A stretch of 64,000 nt of DNA from Tomocerus qinae (taxonomy: Eukaryota; Arthropoda; Collembola; Entomobryomorpha; Tomoceridae). Location: assembly GCA_020055645.1 (NCBI GenBank), contig JAECZT010000013.1, forward strand, positions 186,001 through 250,000. Reading direction: 5' to 3'. Each line of letters opens with the position of its first letter. Position 1 is the stretch's first letter. Positions 1 through 12,349 of the stretch are shown one piece after another. The translations under genes and the position numbers were made by a program. A model generated the notes under the pieces. The model was not told the DNA's origin, did no database searches, and saw only the letters and a program-made list of their open reading frames with translations.

Positions 1-3000
1 AATCCCCATGCTAAGTCCTATGTTAAATCATAATGCTAAATCACCTTGCTAACTCCTATGCAAAATCCCTTTGCTACGTCACATGTTAAATCCCCATACT
101 AAGTCCCGTGTTAAATCTCCATGCCAAGTCCCATGCTAAATCTCCATACTTAGTCCCATGTTAAATCCCCATGCTAAGTCCTATGTTAAATCATATTGCT
201 AAATCACCTTGCTAACTCCTATGCAAAATCCCTTTGCTATGTCCCATGTTAAATCCTAATGCTAAGTCACTTTGTAAATCCCCATGCGAAGTCCCATGCT
301 AAATCTCCATGCTAAGTCGCATGTTAAATCCTCATGCTAAGTCCCATTTTAAATCCCCATGCTAAGTCCCACGCTAAATCCCCATATTTAGTCCCATGTT
401 AAATCCCCATGCTAAGTCCTATGTTAAATTAAAATGCTAAATCACCTTGCTAACTCCTATGCAAAATCCCTTTGTTAAGTCCCGTGTTAAATCTCTATGC
501 CAAGTCACATGCTAAATCTCCATGCTATATCCCATGCTAAATCCTGATGCTTAGTCCTATGTTAAATCCCTATGCTAAGTCCCATGCTAAATCCCCATGC
601 TAAGTCGCATGTTAAATCCCCATGCTAAGTCCCATTTTAAATCTCTATGCTAAGTCCCATGCTAAATCGCCTCGCTAAGTCCAAGGCAAAATCCAAATGC
701 TAAGTTTCATGCTAAATCCCCCTGCTAAACCCCATGCTAAATCCCCATGCTAAGTCCCATGTTTAATACCCATGCTATATCCCGTTGCGAAGTCCCATGC
801 AAAATCCCAATGCTAAGTCCCATACTAAATCCCCATGCTAAATCCTATGTTAAATCCCCATGCTAAGTCCCACGCTAAATCCCCATACTTAGTCCCATGT
901 TAAATCCCCATGCTAAGTCCTATGTTAAATCATAATGCTAAATCACCTTGCTAACTCCTATGCAAAATCCCTTTGCTACGTCACATGTTAAATCCCCATA
1001 CTAAGTCCCGTGTTAAATCTCCATGCCAAGTCCCATGCTAAATCTCCATACTTAGTCCCATGCTAAATCCCCATGCTAAGTCCTATTTTAAATACCCATG
1101 CTAAATCCCGTTGCGAAGTCCCATGTAAAATCCCCATTCTAAGTCACATGTTAAATCCCCGTGCTAAGTTCCATGTTCAATCCCCATGTTAAGTCCCATG
1201 TTGAATCCCCATGCTAAGTCCCATGTTAAATCCCCATGCTAAGTCCCATGTTATATCCCAATGCTAAGTATCATGGTAAATCGCCATGATTACTCCCATC
1301 CTAACTCCCGTGCTAAGTCCCATGTTAAATCCTAATGCTAAATCACATTGTAAATCCCCATGCTAAGTCCTATGCTAAATCTCCATGCTAAGTCGCATGT
1401 TGAATCCTCATGCTAAGTCCCATTTTAAATCCCCATGCTAAGTCCCATGTTGAATCCTTATGCTAAGTCCCATGTTAAATCCCCATGCTAAGTCCCATGT
1501 TATATCTCAATGCTAAGTCCCATGTTAAATCCCATGCAAAATCAACATGCTAAGTCCCATGCTAAATCTCCATACTTAGTTCCATGTTAAATCCCCATGC
1601 TAAGTCCTATGTTAAATCATATTGCTAAATCACCTTGCTTACTCCTATGCAAAATCCCTTTGCTATGTCACATGCTAAATCCCCATGCTAAGTCCTATTT
1701 TAAATACCCATGCTAAATCCCGTTGCGAAGTCCCATGTAAAATCCCCATTCTAAGTCACATGTTAAATCCCCGTTTTAAGTTCCATGTTCAATCCCCATG
1801 TTAAGTCCCATGTTGAATCCCCATGCTAAGTCCCATGTTAAATCCCCATGCTAAGTCCCATGTTATATTTCAATGCTAAGTCCCATGTTAAATCCCATGC
1901 AAAATCAATATGCTAAGTCCCATGTTAAATCCCAATGCCAAGTCCAATGTTAAGTCGCCATGTTAAGTTCCATGGAAAATCCCCAAGATTAGTCCCATGC
2001 CAAATCCCCATGCTAAGTCCCATGATAAATCCCCATGCTAAATCCTATGTTAAATCCCCATGCTAAGTCCCACGCTAAATCCCCATACTTAGTCCCATGT
2101 TAAATCCCCATGCTAAGTCCTATGTAAAATTAAAATGCTAAATCACCTTGCTAACTCCTATGCAAAATCCCTTTGTTAAGTCCCGTGTTAAATCTCCATG
2201 CCAAGTCCCATGCTAAATCTCCATGCTATATCCCATGCTAAATCCTGATGCTTAGTCCCATGTTAAAGCCCCATGCTAAGTCCCATGTTAAATCTCTATG
2301 CTAAGTCCCATGCTAAATCCCCATGCTAAATCGCATGTTAAATCCCCATGCTAAGTCCCATTTTAAATCTCTATGCTAAGTCCCATGTTAAATCCCCATG
2401 CTAAGTCCCATGTTATATCCATATGCTAAGTCCCATGCTAAATCGCCTCGCTAAGTCCAAGGTAAAATCCCAATGCTAAGTTTCATGCTAAATCCCCTGC
2501 TTAGCCCCATGCTAAATCCCCATGCTAAGTCCCATGTTTAATACCCATGCTAAATCCCGTTGCGAAGTCCCATGCAAAATCCCCATGCTAAGTACCATAC
2601 TAAATCCCCATGCTAAATCCTATGTTAAATCCCTATGCTAAGTCCCACGCTAAATCCCCATACTTAGTCCCATGTTAAATCCCCATGCTAAGTCCTATGT
2701 TAAATCATAATGCTAAATCACCTTGCTAACTCCTATGCAAAATCCCTTTGCTACGTCACATGTTAAATCCCCATACTAAGTCCCGTGTTAAATCTCCATG
2801 CCAAGTCCCATGCTAAATCTCCATACTTAGTCACATGTTAAATCCCCGTGCTAAGTTCCATGTTCAATCCCCATGTTAAGTCCCATGTTGAATCCCCATG
2901 CTAAGTCCCATGTTAAATCCCCATGCTAAGTCCCATGTTATATCCCAATGCTAAGTATCATGGTAAATCGCCATGATTACTCCCATCCTAACTCCCGTGC

Positions 3001-5708
3001 TAAGTCCCATGTTAAATCCTAATGCTAAATCACATTGTAAATCCCCATGCTAAGTCCTATGCTAAATCTCCATGCTAAGTCGCATGTTAAATCCTCATGT
3101 TAAGTCCCATTTTAAATCCCCATGCTAAGTCCCATGTTAAATCCTTATGCTAAGTCCCATGTTAAATCCCCATGCTAAGTCCCATGTTATATCTCAATGC
3201 TAAGTCCCATGTTAAATCCCATGCAAAATCAACATGCTAAGTCCCATGCTAAATCTCCATACTTAGTTCCATGTTAAATCCCCATGCTAAGTCCTATGTT
3301 AAATCATATTGCTAAATCACCTTGCTAACTCCTATGCAAAATCCCTTTGCTATGTCACATGCTAAATCCCCATGCTAAGTCCTATTTTAAATACCCACGC
3401 TAAATCCCCATACTTAATCATATGTTAAATTATTATGCTAAGTCCTATGTTAAATCATAATCCTAAATCACCTTGCTAACTCCTATGCAAAATCCCCATG
3501 CTAAGTCCCATGTTAAATCCCCATGCTAAGTCCCATGTTATATCCCAATGCTAAGTATCATGGTAAATCGCCATGTTTACTCCCATCCTAACTCCCGTGC
3601 TAAGTCCCATGTTAAATCCTAATGCTAAGTCACATTGTAAATCCCCATTCTAAGTCCCATGCTAAATCTCCATGCTAAGTCGCATGTTAAATCCTCATGC
3701 TAAGTCCCATTTTAAATCCCCATGCTAAGTCCCATGTTAAATCCTTATGCTAAGTCCCATGTTAAATCCCCATGCTAAGTATCATGGTAAATCGCCATGA
3801 TTACTCCCATCCTAACTCCCGTGCTAAGTCCCATGTTAAATCCTAATGCTAAATCACATTGTAAATCCCCATGCTAAGTCCTATGCTAAATCTCCATGCT
3901 AAGTCGCATGTTAAATCCTCATGTTAAGTCCCATTTTAAATCCCCATGCTAAGTCCCATGTTAAATCCTTATGCTAAGTCCCATGTTAAATCCCCATGCT
4001 AAGTCCCATGTTATATCTCAATGCTAAGTCCCATGTTAAATCCCATGCAAAATCAACATGCTAAGTCCCATGCTAAATCTCCATACTTAGTTCCATGTTA
4101 AATCCCCACGCTAAGTCCTATGTTAAATCATATTGCTAAATCACCTTGCTAACTCCTATGCAAAATCCCTTTGCTATGTCACATGCTAAATCCCCATGCT
4201 AAGTCCTATTTTAAATACCCACGCTAAATCCCCATACTTAATCATATGTTAAATTATTATGCTAAGTCCTATGTTAAATCATAATCCTAAATCACCTTGC
4301 TAACTCCTATGCAAAATCCCCATGCTAAGTCCCATGTTGAATCCCCATGCTAAGTCCCATGTTATATCCCAATGCTAAGTATCATGGTAAATCGCCATGT
4401 TTACTCCCATCCTAACTCCCGTGCTAAGTCCCATGTTAAATCCTAATGCTAAGTCACATTGTAAATCCCCATGCTAAGTCCCATGCTAAATCTCCATGCT
4501 AAGTCGCATGTTAAATCCTCATGCTAAGTCCCATTTTAAATCCCCATGCTAAGTCCCATGTTAAATCCTTATGCTAAGTCCCATGTTAAATCCCCATGCT
4601 AAGTCCCATGTTATATCTCAATGCTAAGTCCCATGTTAAAGCCCATGCAAAATCAATATGCTAAGTCCCATGTTAAATCCCAATGCCAAGTCCAATGTTA
4701 AGTCGCCATGTTAAGTTCCATGGAAAATCCCCAAGATTAGTCCCATGCCAAATCCCCATGCTAAGTCCCATGCTAAATCCCCATGTTAAATGCTATGTAA
4801 AATCCCCATGCTAAGTCCCACGCTAAATCTCCATACTTAGTCCCATGTAAAATCCCCATGCTAAGTCCTATGGTAAATTAAAATGCTAAATCACCATGCT
4901 AACTCCTATGCAAAATCCCGATGCTAAGTCCCATGTTAAATCCCCATGCTAATTATCATGGTAAATCGCCATGCTAACTCCCATCCTAACTCCCGCGCTA
5001 AGTCCCATGTTAAATCCCCATGCTAAGTCACATGTTAAATCCCCATGCTAAGTCCCATGCTAAATCATTATGCTAAGTCCCATGTTAAGTCCCGCTGCTA
5101 AGTTCCATGTTCAATCCCCATGTTAAGTCCCATGTTGAATCCCCATGCTAAGTCCCATGTTAAATCCCCATGCTAAGTCCCATGTTATATCCCAATGCTA
5201 AGTATCATGGTAAATCGCCATGTTTACTCCCATCCTAACTCCCGTGCTAAGTCCCATGTTAAATCCTAATGCTAAATCCTATGTTAAATCCCCATGCCAA
5301 GTCCCATGCTAAATCTCCATGCTATATCCCATGCTAAATCCTGATGCTTAGTCCCATGTTAAAGCCCCATGCTAAGTCCCATGTTAAATCCCTATGCTAA
5401 GTCCCATGCCAAATCCCCATGCTAAGTCGCATGTTAAATCCCCATGCTAAGTCCCATTTTAAATCTCTATGCTAAGTCCCATGTTAAATCCCCATGCTAA
5501 GTCCCATGTTATATCCATATGCTAAGTCCCATGCTAAATCGCCTCGCTAAGTCCAAGGCAAAATCCCAATGCTAAGTCCCATGTTTAATACCCATGCTAA
5601 ATCCCGTTGCGAAGTCCCATGCAAAATCCCCATGCTAAGTCCCATACTAAATCCCCATGCTAAATCCTATGTTAAATCCCCATGCTAAGTCCCACGCTAA
5701 ATCCCCAT

Positions 5709-8071
5709 ACTTAGTCCCATGTTAAATCCCCATGCTAAGTCCTATGTTAAATCATAATGCTAAATCACCTTGCTAACTCCTATGCAAAATCCCTTTGCTA
5801 CGTCACATGTCAAATCCCCATACTAAGTCCCGTGTTAAATCTCCATGCCAAGTCCCATGCTAAATCTCCATACTTAGTCCCATGTTAAATCCCCATGCTA
5901 AGTCCTATGTTAAATCATATTGCTAAATCACCTTGCTAACTCCTATGCAAAATCCCTTTGCTATGTCACATGCTAAATCCCCATGCTAAGTCCTATTTTA
6001 AATACCCATGCTAAATCCCGTTGCGAAGTCCCATGTAAAATCCCCATTCTAAGTCACATGTTAAATCCCCGTGCTAAGTTCCATGTTCAATCCCCATGTT
6101 AAGTCCCATGTTGAATCCCCATGCTAAGTCCCATGTTAAATCTCCATGCTAAGTCCCATGTTATATCCCAATGCTAAGTATCATGGTAAATCGCCATTGT
6201 TACTCCCATCCTAACTCCCGTGCTAAGTCCCATGTTAAATCCTAATGCTAAATCACATTGTAAATCCCCATGCTAAGTCCTATGCTAAATCTCCATGCTA
6301 AGTCGCATGTTAAATCCTCATGCTAGGTCCCATTTTAAATCCCCATTCTAAGTCCCATGTTAAATCCTTATGCTAAGTCCCATGTTATATCTCAATGCTA
6401 AGTCCCATGTTAAATCCCATGCAAATTCAACATGCTAAGTCCCATGTTAAATCCCAATGCCAAGTCCAATGTTAAGTCGCCATGTTAAGTTCCATGGAAA
6501 ATCCCCAAGATTAGTCCCATGCCAAATCCCCATGCTAAGTCCCATGCTAAATCCCCATGCTAAATCCCACGCTAAATCCCCATACTTAGTTCCATGGTAA
6601 ATCCCCATGCTAAGTCCTATGTTAAATTAAAATGCTAAATCACCTTGCTAACTCCTATGCAAAATCCCTTTGTTAAGTCCCGTGTTAAATCTCTATGCCA
6701 AGTCCCATGCTAAATCTCCATGCTATATCCCATGCTAAATCTCCATGCTATATCCCATGCTAAATCCTGATGCTTAGTCCCATGTTAAAGCCCCATGCTA
6801 AGTCCCATGTTAAATCCCTATGCTAAGTCCCATGCTAAATCCCCATGCTAAGTCGCATGTTAAATCCCCATGCTGAGTCCCATTTTAAATCTCTATGCTA
6901 AGTCCCATGTTAAATCCCCATGCTAAGTCCCATGTTATATCCATATGCTAAGTCCCATGCTAAATCGCCTCGCTAAGTCCAAGGTAAAATCCCAATGCTA
7001 AGTTTCATGCTAAATCCCCCTGCTAAGCCCCATGCTAAATCCCCATGCTAAGTCCCATGTTTAATACCCATGCTAAATCCCGTTGCGAAGTCCCATGCAA
7101 AATCCCCATGCTAAGTACCATACTAAATCCCCATGCTAAATCCTATGTTAAATCCCTATGCTAAGTCCCACGCTAAATCCCCATACTTAGTCCCATGTTA
7201 AATCCCCATGCTAAGTCCTATGTTAAATCATAATGCTAAATCACCTTGCTAACTCCTATGCAAAATCCCTTTGCTACGTCACATGTTAAATCCCCATACT
7301 AAGTCCCGTGTTAAATCTCCATGCCAAGTCCCATGCTAAATCTCCATACTTAGTCACATGTTAAATCCCCGTGCTAAGTTCCATGTTCAATCCCCATGTT
7401 AAGTCCCATGTTGAATCCCCATGCTAAGTCCCATGTTAAATCCCCATGCTAAGTCCCATGTTATATCCCAATGCTAAGTATCATGGTAAATCCCCATGAT
7501 TACTCCCATCCTAACTCCCGTGCTAAGTCCCATGTTAAATCCTAATGCTAAATCACATTGTAAATCCCCATGCTAAGTCCTATGCAAAATCCCGATGCTA
7601 AGTCCCATGTTAAATCCCCATGCTAATTATCATGGTAAATCGCCATGTTTACTCCCATCCTAACTCCCGTGCTAAGTCCCATGTTAAATCCTAATGCTAA
7701 ATCCTATGTTAAATCCCCATGCCAAGTCCCATGCTAAATCTCCATGCTATATCCCATGCTAAATCCTGATGCTTAGTCCCATGTTAAAGCCCCATGCTAA
7801 GTCCCATGTTAAATCCCTATGCTAAGTCCCATGCCAAATCCCCATGCTAAGTCGCATGTTAAATCCCCATGCTAAGTCCCATTTTAAATCTCTATGCTAA
7901 GTCCCATGTTAAATCCCCATGCTAAGTCCCATGTTATATCCATATGCTAAGTCCCATGCTAAATCGCCTCGCTAAGTCCAAGGCAAAATCCCAATGCTAA
8001 GTCCCATACTAAATCCCCATGCTAAATCCTATGTTAAATCCCCATGCTAAGTCCCACGCTAAATCCCCATA
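5709..8071 (+). repeat. 2.36-kb higher-order satellite unit, long variant
   Basis: This unit is phased on the CTTAGTCCCATG that precedes the CATAATGCTAAATCACC marker. It is 2363 bp long and resembles the two 1501-bp units that follow, with an extra part of about 0.86 kb. The corresponding unit in block B ends just before 26519. Confidence 0.65.
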
Positions 8072-9572
8072 CTTAGTCCCATGTTAAATCCCCATGCTAA
8101 GTCCTATGTTAAATCATAATGCTAAATCACCTTGCTAACTCCTATGCAAAATCCCTTTGCTACGTCACATGTTAAATCCCCATACTAAGTCCCGTGTTAA
8201 ATCTCCATGCCAAGTCCCATGCTAAATCTCCATACTTAGTCCCATGTTAAATCCCCATGCTAAGTCCTATGTTAAATCATATTGCTAAATCACCTTGCTA
8301 ACTCCTATGCAAAATCCCTTTGCTATGTCACATGCTAAATCCCCATGGTAAGTCCTATTTTAAATACCCATGCTAAATCCCGTTGCGAAGTCCCATGTAA
8401 AATCCCCATTCTAAGTCACATGTTAAATCCCCGTGCTAGGTTCCATGTTCAATCCCCATGTTAAGTCCCATGTTGAATCCCCATGCTAAGTCCCATGTTA
8501 AATCTCCATGCTAAGTCCCATGTTATATCCCAATGCTAAGTATCATGGTAAATCGCCATGGTTACTCCCATCCTAACTCCCGTGCTAAGTCCCATGTTAA
8601 ATCCTAATGCTAAATCACATTGTAAATCCCCATGCTAAGTCCAATGCTAAATCTCCATGCTAAGTCGCATGTTAAATCCTCATGCTAAGTCCCATTTTAA
8701 ATCCCCATTCTAAGTCCCATGTTAAATCCTTATGCTAAGTCCCATGTTAAATCCCCATGCTAAGTCCCATGTTATATCTCAATGCTAAGTCCCATGTTAA
8801 ATCCCATGCAAATTAAACATGCTAAGTCCCATGTTAAATCCCAATGCCAAGTCCAATGTTAAGTCGCCATGTTAAGTTCCATGGAAAATCCCCAAGATTA
8901 GTCCCATGCCAAATCCCCATGCTAAGTCCCATGCTAAATCCCCATGCTAAATCCCACGCTAAATCCCCATACTTAGTTCCATGGTAAATCCCCATGCTAA
9001 GTCCTATGTTAAATTAAAATGCTAAATCACCTTGCTAACTCCTATGCAAAATCCCTTTGTTAAGTCCCGTGTTAAATCTCTATGCCAAGTCCGATGCTAA
9101 ATCTCCATGCTATATCCCATGCTAAATCTCCATGCTATATCCCATGCTAAATCCTGATGCTTAGTCCCATGTTAAAGCCCCATGCTAAGTCCCATGTTAA
9201 ATCCCTATGCTAAGTCCCATGCCAAATCCCCATGCTAAGTCGCATGTTAAATCCCCATGCTAAGTCCCATTTTAAATCTCTATGCTAAGTCCCATGTTAA
9301 ATCCCCATGCTAAGTCCCATGTTATATCCATATGCTAAGTCCCATGCTAAATCGCCTCGCTAAGTCCAAGGTAAAATCCCAATGCTAAGTTTCATGCTAA
9401 ATCCCCCTGCTAAGCCCCATGCTAAATCCCCATGCTAAGTCCCATGTTTAATACCCATGCTAAATCCCGTTGCGAAGTCCCATGCAAAATCCCCATGCTA
9501 AGTCCCATACTAAATCCCCATTCTAAATCCTATGTTAAATCCCCATGCTAAGTCCCACGCTAAATCCCCATA
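8072..9572 (+). repeat. 1501-bp higher-order satellite unit, A1
   Basis: The same phase point (CTTAGTCCCATG before the marker stretch) falls at 8072, 9573 and 11074, giving two successive units of exactly 1501 bp, or 60 dimers plus one base. Shared internal landmarks include TAAATCCCACGC and TTCCATGGTAAATCC near 8965 and 10470. Confidence 0.8.
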
Positions 9573-11073
9573 CTTAGTCCCATGTTAAATCCCCATGCTA
9601 AGTCCTATATTAAATCATAATGCTAAATCACCTTGCTAACTCCTATGCAAAATCCCTTTGTTAAGTCCCGTATTAAATCTCTATACTAAGTCCCGTGTTA
9701 AATCTCCATGCCAAGTCCCATGCTAAATCTCCATACTTAGTCCCATGTTAAATCCCCATGCTAAGTCCTATGTTAAATCATATTGCTAAATCACCTTGCT
9801 AACTCCTATGCAAAATCCCTTTGCTATGTCACATGCTAAATCCCCATGCTAAGTCCTATTTTAAATACCCATGCTAAATCCCGTTGCGAAGTCCCATGTA
9901 AAATCCCCATTCTAAGTCACATGTTAAATCCCCGTGCTAAGTTCCATGTTCAATCCCCATGTTAAGTCCCATGTTGAATCCCCATGCTAAGTCCCATGTT
10001 AAATCTCCATGCTAAGTCCCATGTTATATCCCAATGCTAAGTATCATGGTAAATCGCCATGGTTACTCCCATCCTAACTCCCGTGCTAAGTCCCATGTTA
10101 AATCCTAATGCTAAATCACATTGTAAATCCCCATGCTAAGTCCTATGCTAAATCTCCATGCTAAGTCGCATGTTAAATCCTCATGCTAAGTCCCATTTTA
10201 AATCCCCATTCTAAGTCCCATGTTAAATCCTTATGCTAAGTCCCATGTTAAATCCCCATGCTAAGTCCCATGTTATATCTCAATGCTAAGTCCCATGTTA
10301 AATCCCATGCAAAATCAACATGCTAAGTCCCATGTTAAATCCCAATGCCAAGTCCAATGTTAAGTCGCCATGTTAAGTTCCATGGAAAATCCCCAAGATT
10401 AGTCCCATGCCAAATCCCCATGCTAAGTCCCATGCTAAATCCCCATGCTAAATCCCACGCTTAATCCCCATACTTAGTTCCATGGTAAATCCCCATGCTA
10501 AGTCCTATGTTAAATTAAAATGCTAAATCACCTTGCTAACTCCTATGCAAAATCCCTTTGTTAAGTCCCGTGTTAAATCTCTATGCCAAGTCCCATGCTA
10601 AATCTCCATGCTATATCCCATGCTAAATCTCCATGCTATATCCCATGCTAAATCCTGATGCTTAGTCCCATGTTAAAGCCCCATGCTAAGTCCCATGTTA
10701 AATCCCTATGCTAAGTCCCATGCTAAATCCCCATGCTAAGTCGCATGTTAAATCCCCATGCTAAGTCCCATTTTAAATCTCTATGCTAAGTCCAATGTTA
10801 AATCGCCATGCTAAGTCCCATGTTATATCCATATGCTAAGTCCCATGCTAAATCGCCTCGCTAAGTCCAAGGTAAAATCCCAATGCTAAGTTTCATGCTA
10901 AATCCCCCTGCTAAGCCCCATGCTAAATCCCCATGCTAAGTCCCATGTTTAATACCCATGCTAAATCCCGTTGCGAAGTCCCATGCAAAATCCCCATGCT
11001 AAGTCCCATACTAAATCCCCATGCTAAATCCTATGTTAAATCCCCATGCTAAGTCCCACGCTAAATCCCCATA
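9573..11073 (+). repeat. 1501-bp higher-order satellite unit, A2
   Basis: Second of two adjacent 1501-bp units in block A. It carries the TCCTATATTAAATC variant near its start, which also appears at the start of the next, shorter unit after 11074. Its counterpart in block B is 28020-29519. Confidence 0.8.
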
Positions 11074-12136
11074 CTTAGTCCCATGTTAAATCCCCATGCT
11101 AAGTCCTATATTAAATCATAATGCTAAATCACCTTGCTAACTCCTATGCAAAATCCCTTTGTTAAGTCCCGTGTTAAATCTCTATGCCAAGTCCCATGCT
11201 AAGTCCCATGTTAAATCCCTATGCTAAGTCCCATGCCAAATCCCCATGCTAAGTCGCATGTTAAATCCCCATGCTAAGTCCCATTTTAAATCTCTATGCT
11301 AAGTCCCATGTTAAATCCCCATGCTAAGTCCCATGTTATATCCATATGCTAAGTCCCATGCTAAATCGCCTCGCTAAGTCCAAGGCAAAATCCCAATGCT
11401 AAGTTTCATGCTTAATCCCCCTGCTAAGCCCAATGCTAAATCCCCATGCTAAATCCCGTTGCGAAGTCCCATGCAAAATCCCCATGCTAAGTCCCATACT
11501 AAATCCCCATGCTAAATCCTATGTTAAATCCCCATGCTAAGTCCCACGCTAAATCCCCATAATTAGTCCCATGTTAAATCCCCATGCTAAGTCCTATGTT
11601 AAATCATAATGCTAAATCACCTTGCTAACTCCTATGCAAAATCCCTTTGCTACGTCACATGTTAAATCCCCATACTAAGTCCCGTGTTAAATCTCCATGC
11701 CAAGTCCCATGCTAAATCTCCATACTTAGTCCCATGTTAAATCTCCATGCTAAGTCGCATGTTAAATCCTCATGCTAAGTCCCATTTTAAATCCCCATGC
11801 TAAGTCCCATGTTAAATCCTTATGCTAAGTCCCATGTTAAATCCCCATGCTAAGTCCCATGTTATATCTCAATGCTAAGTCCCATGTTAAATCCCATGCA
11901 AAATCAACATGCTAAGTCCCATGCTAAATCTCCATACTTAGTTCCATGTTAAATCCCCATGCTAAGTCCTATGTTAAATCATATTGCTAAATCACCTTGC
12001 TAACTCCTATGCAAAATCCCTTTTCTATGTCACATGCTAAATCCCCATGCTAAGTCCTATTTTAAATACCCACGCTAAATCCCCATACTTAATCATATGT
12101 TAAATTATTATGCTAAGTCCTATGTTAAATCATAAT

Positions 12137-12150
12137 CCTAAATCACCTTG
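12137..12150. repeat. Target-site duplication, LINE copy 1, 3'-side
   Basis: The 14 bases CCTAAATCACCTTG stand directly before the LINE and are repeated at 16772-16785 on its other side. The satellite sequence continues from one to the other (CTAACTCCTATGC follows the right copy), so this is a clean duplication made on insertion. The match could be one or two bases shorter because the CA-rich tail of the element overlaps it. Confidence 0.95.
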
Positions 12151-12249
12151 TGTGTGTTAGTGGGAGAGTGAGTTCAATACTATTGAGTAGCAAAGACACA
12201 CTACCGCTCAAGCCGCGAGGACTTACTTGCAGTTGCTCCCTGAACAGCT
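12151..12249 (-). other. LINE copy 1 3' UTR and CA tail
   Basis: By comparison with copy 2, the ORF2 stop lies at 12250-12252 and about 99 bases of 3' UTR follow on the minus strand. The element ends in a short ACACACA run that merges into the target duplication. No poly(A) or AATAAA is seen. A small stem (GAACAG/CTGTTC, loop of five) spans the stop codon at 12242-12258. Short non-A tails are known in I-type elements. Confidence 0.75.
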
Positions 12250-12349
12250 TTACTGTTCGGAGAAGCCACTCATTCGTCCTGCAGACATACAAAATGAAAG
12301 CAGAGACGACAAGGGCAACCCCGGTAACTCATCCACGTGAACGAGAAAC

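Larger units (their letters stand above)
1..12136 (+). repeat. Satellite block A, 25-bp tandem array
   Basis: Head-to-tail array of a 25-bp unit built from two related half-units, AATCCCCATGCTA (13 bp) and AGTCCCATGTTA (12 bp), with many single-base variants. All units read in the same direction. TAA falls in each half-unit and 25 is not a multiple of 3, so every forward frame is closed within a few units and no gene fits here. A diverged marker stretch without CATG (AAATCACCTTGCTAACTCC, then CTATGCAAAATCCCTTTG) recurs every few hundred bases and marks the higher-order repeats. The plus strand is rich in C and poor in G (8 C to 3 G per consensus unit). Identity with any named satellite family is unknown to me. 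Confidence 0.97.

Noticed and set aside
1-12136. CRISPR array
   Set aside because: Short direct repeats are present, but they abut head to tail with no unique spacers, and the context is a eukaryotic satellite with a LINE.
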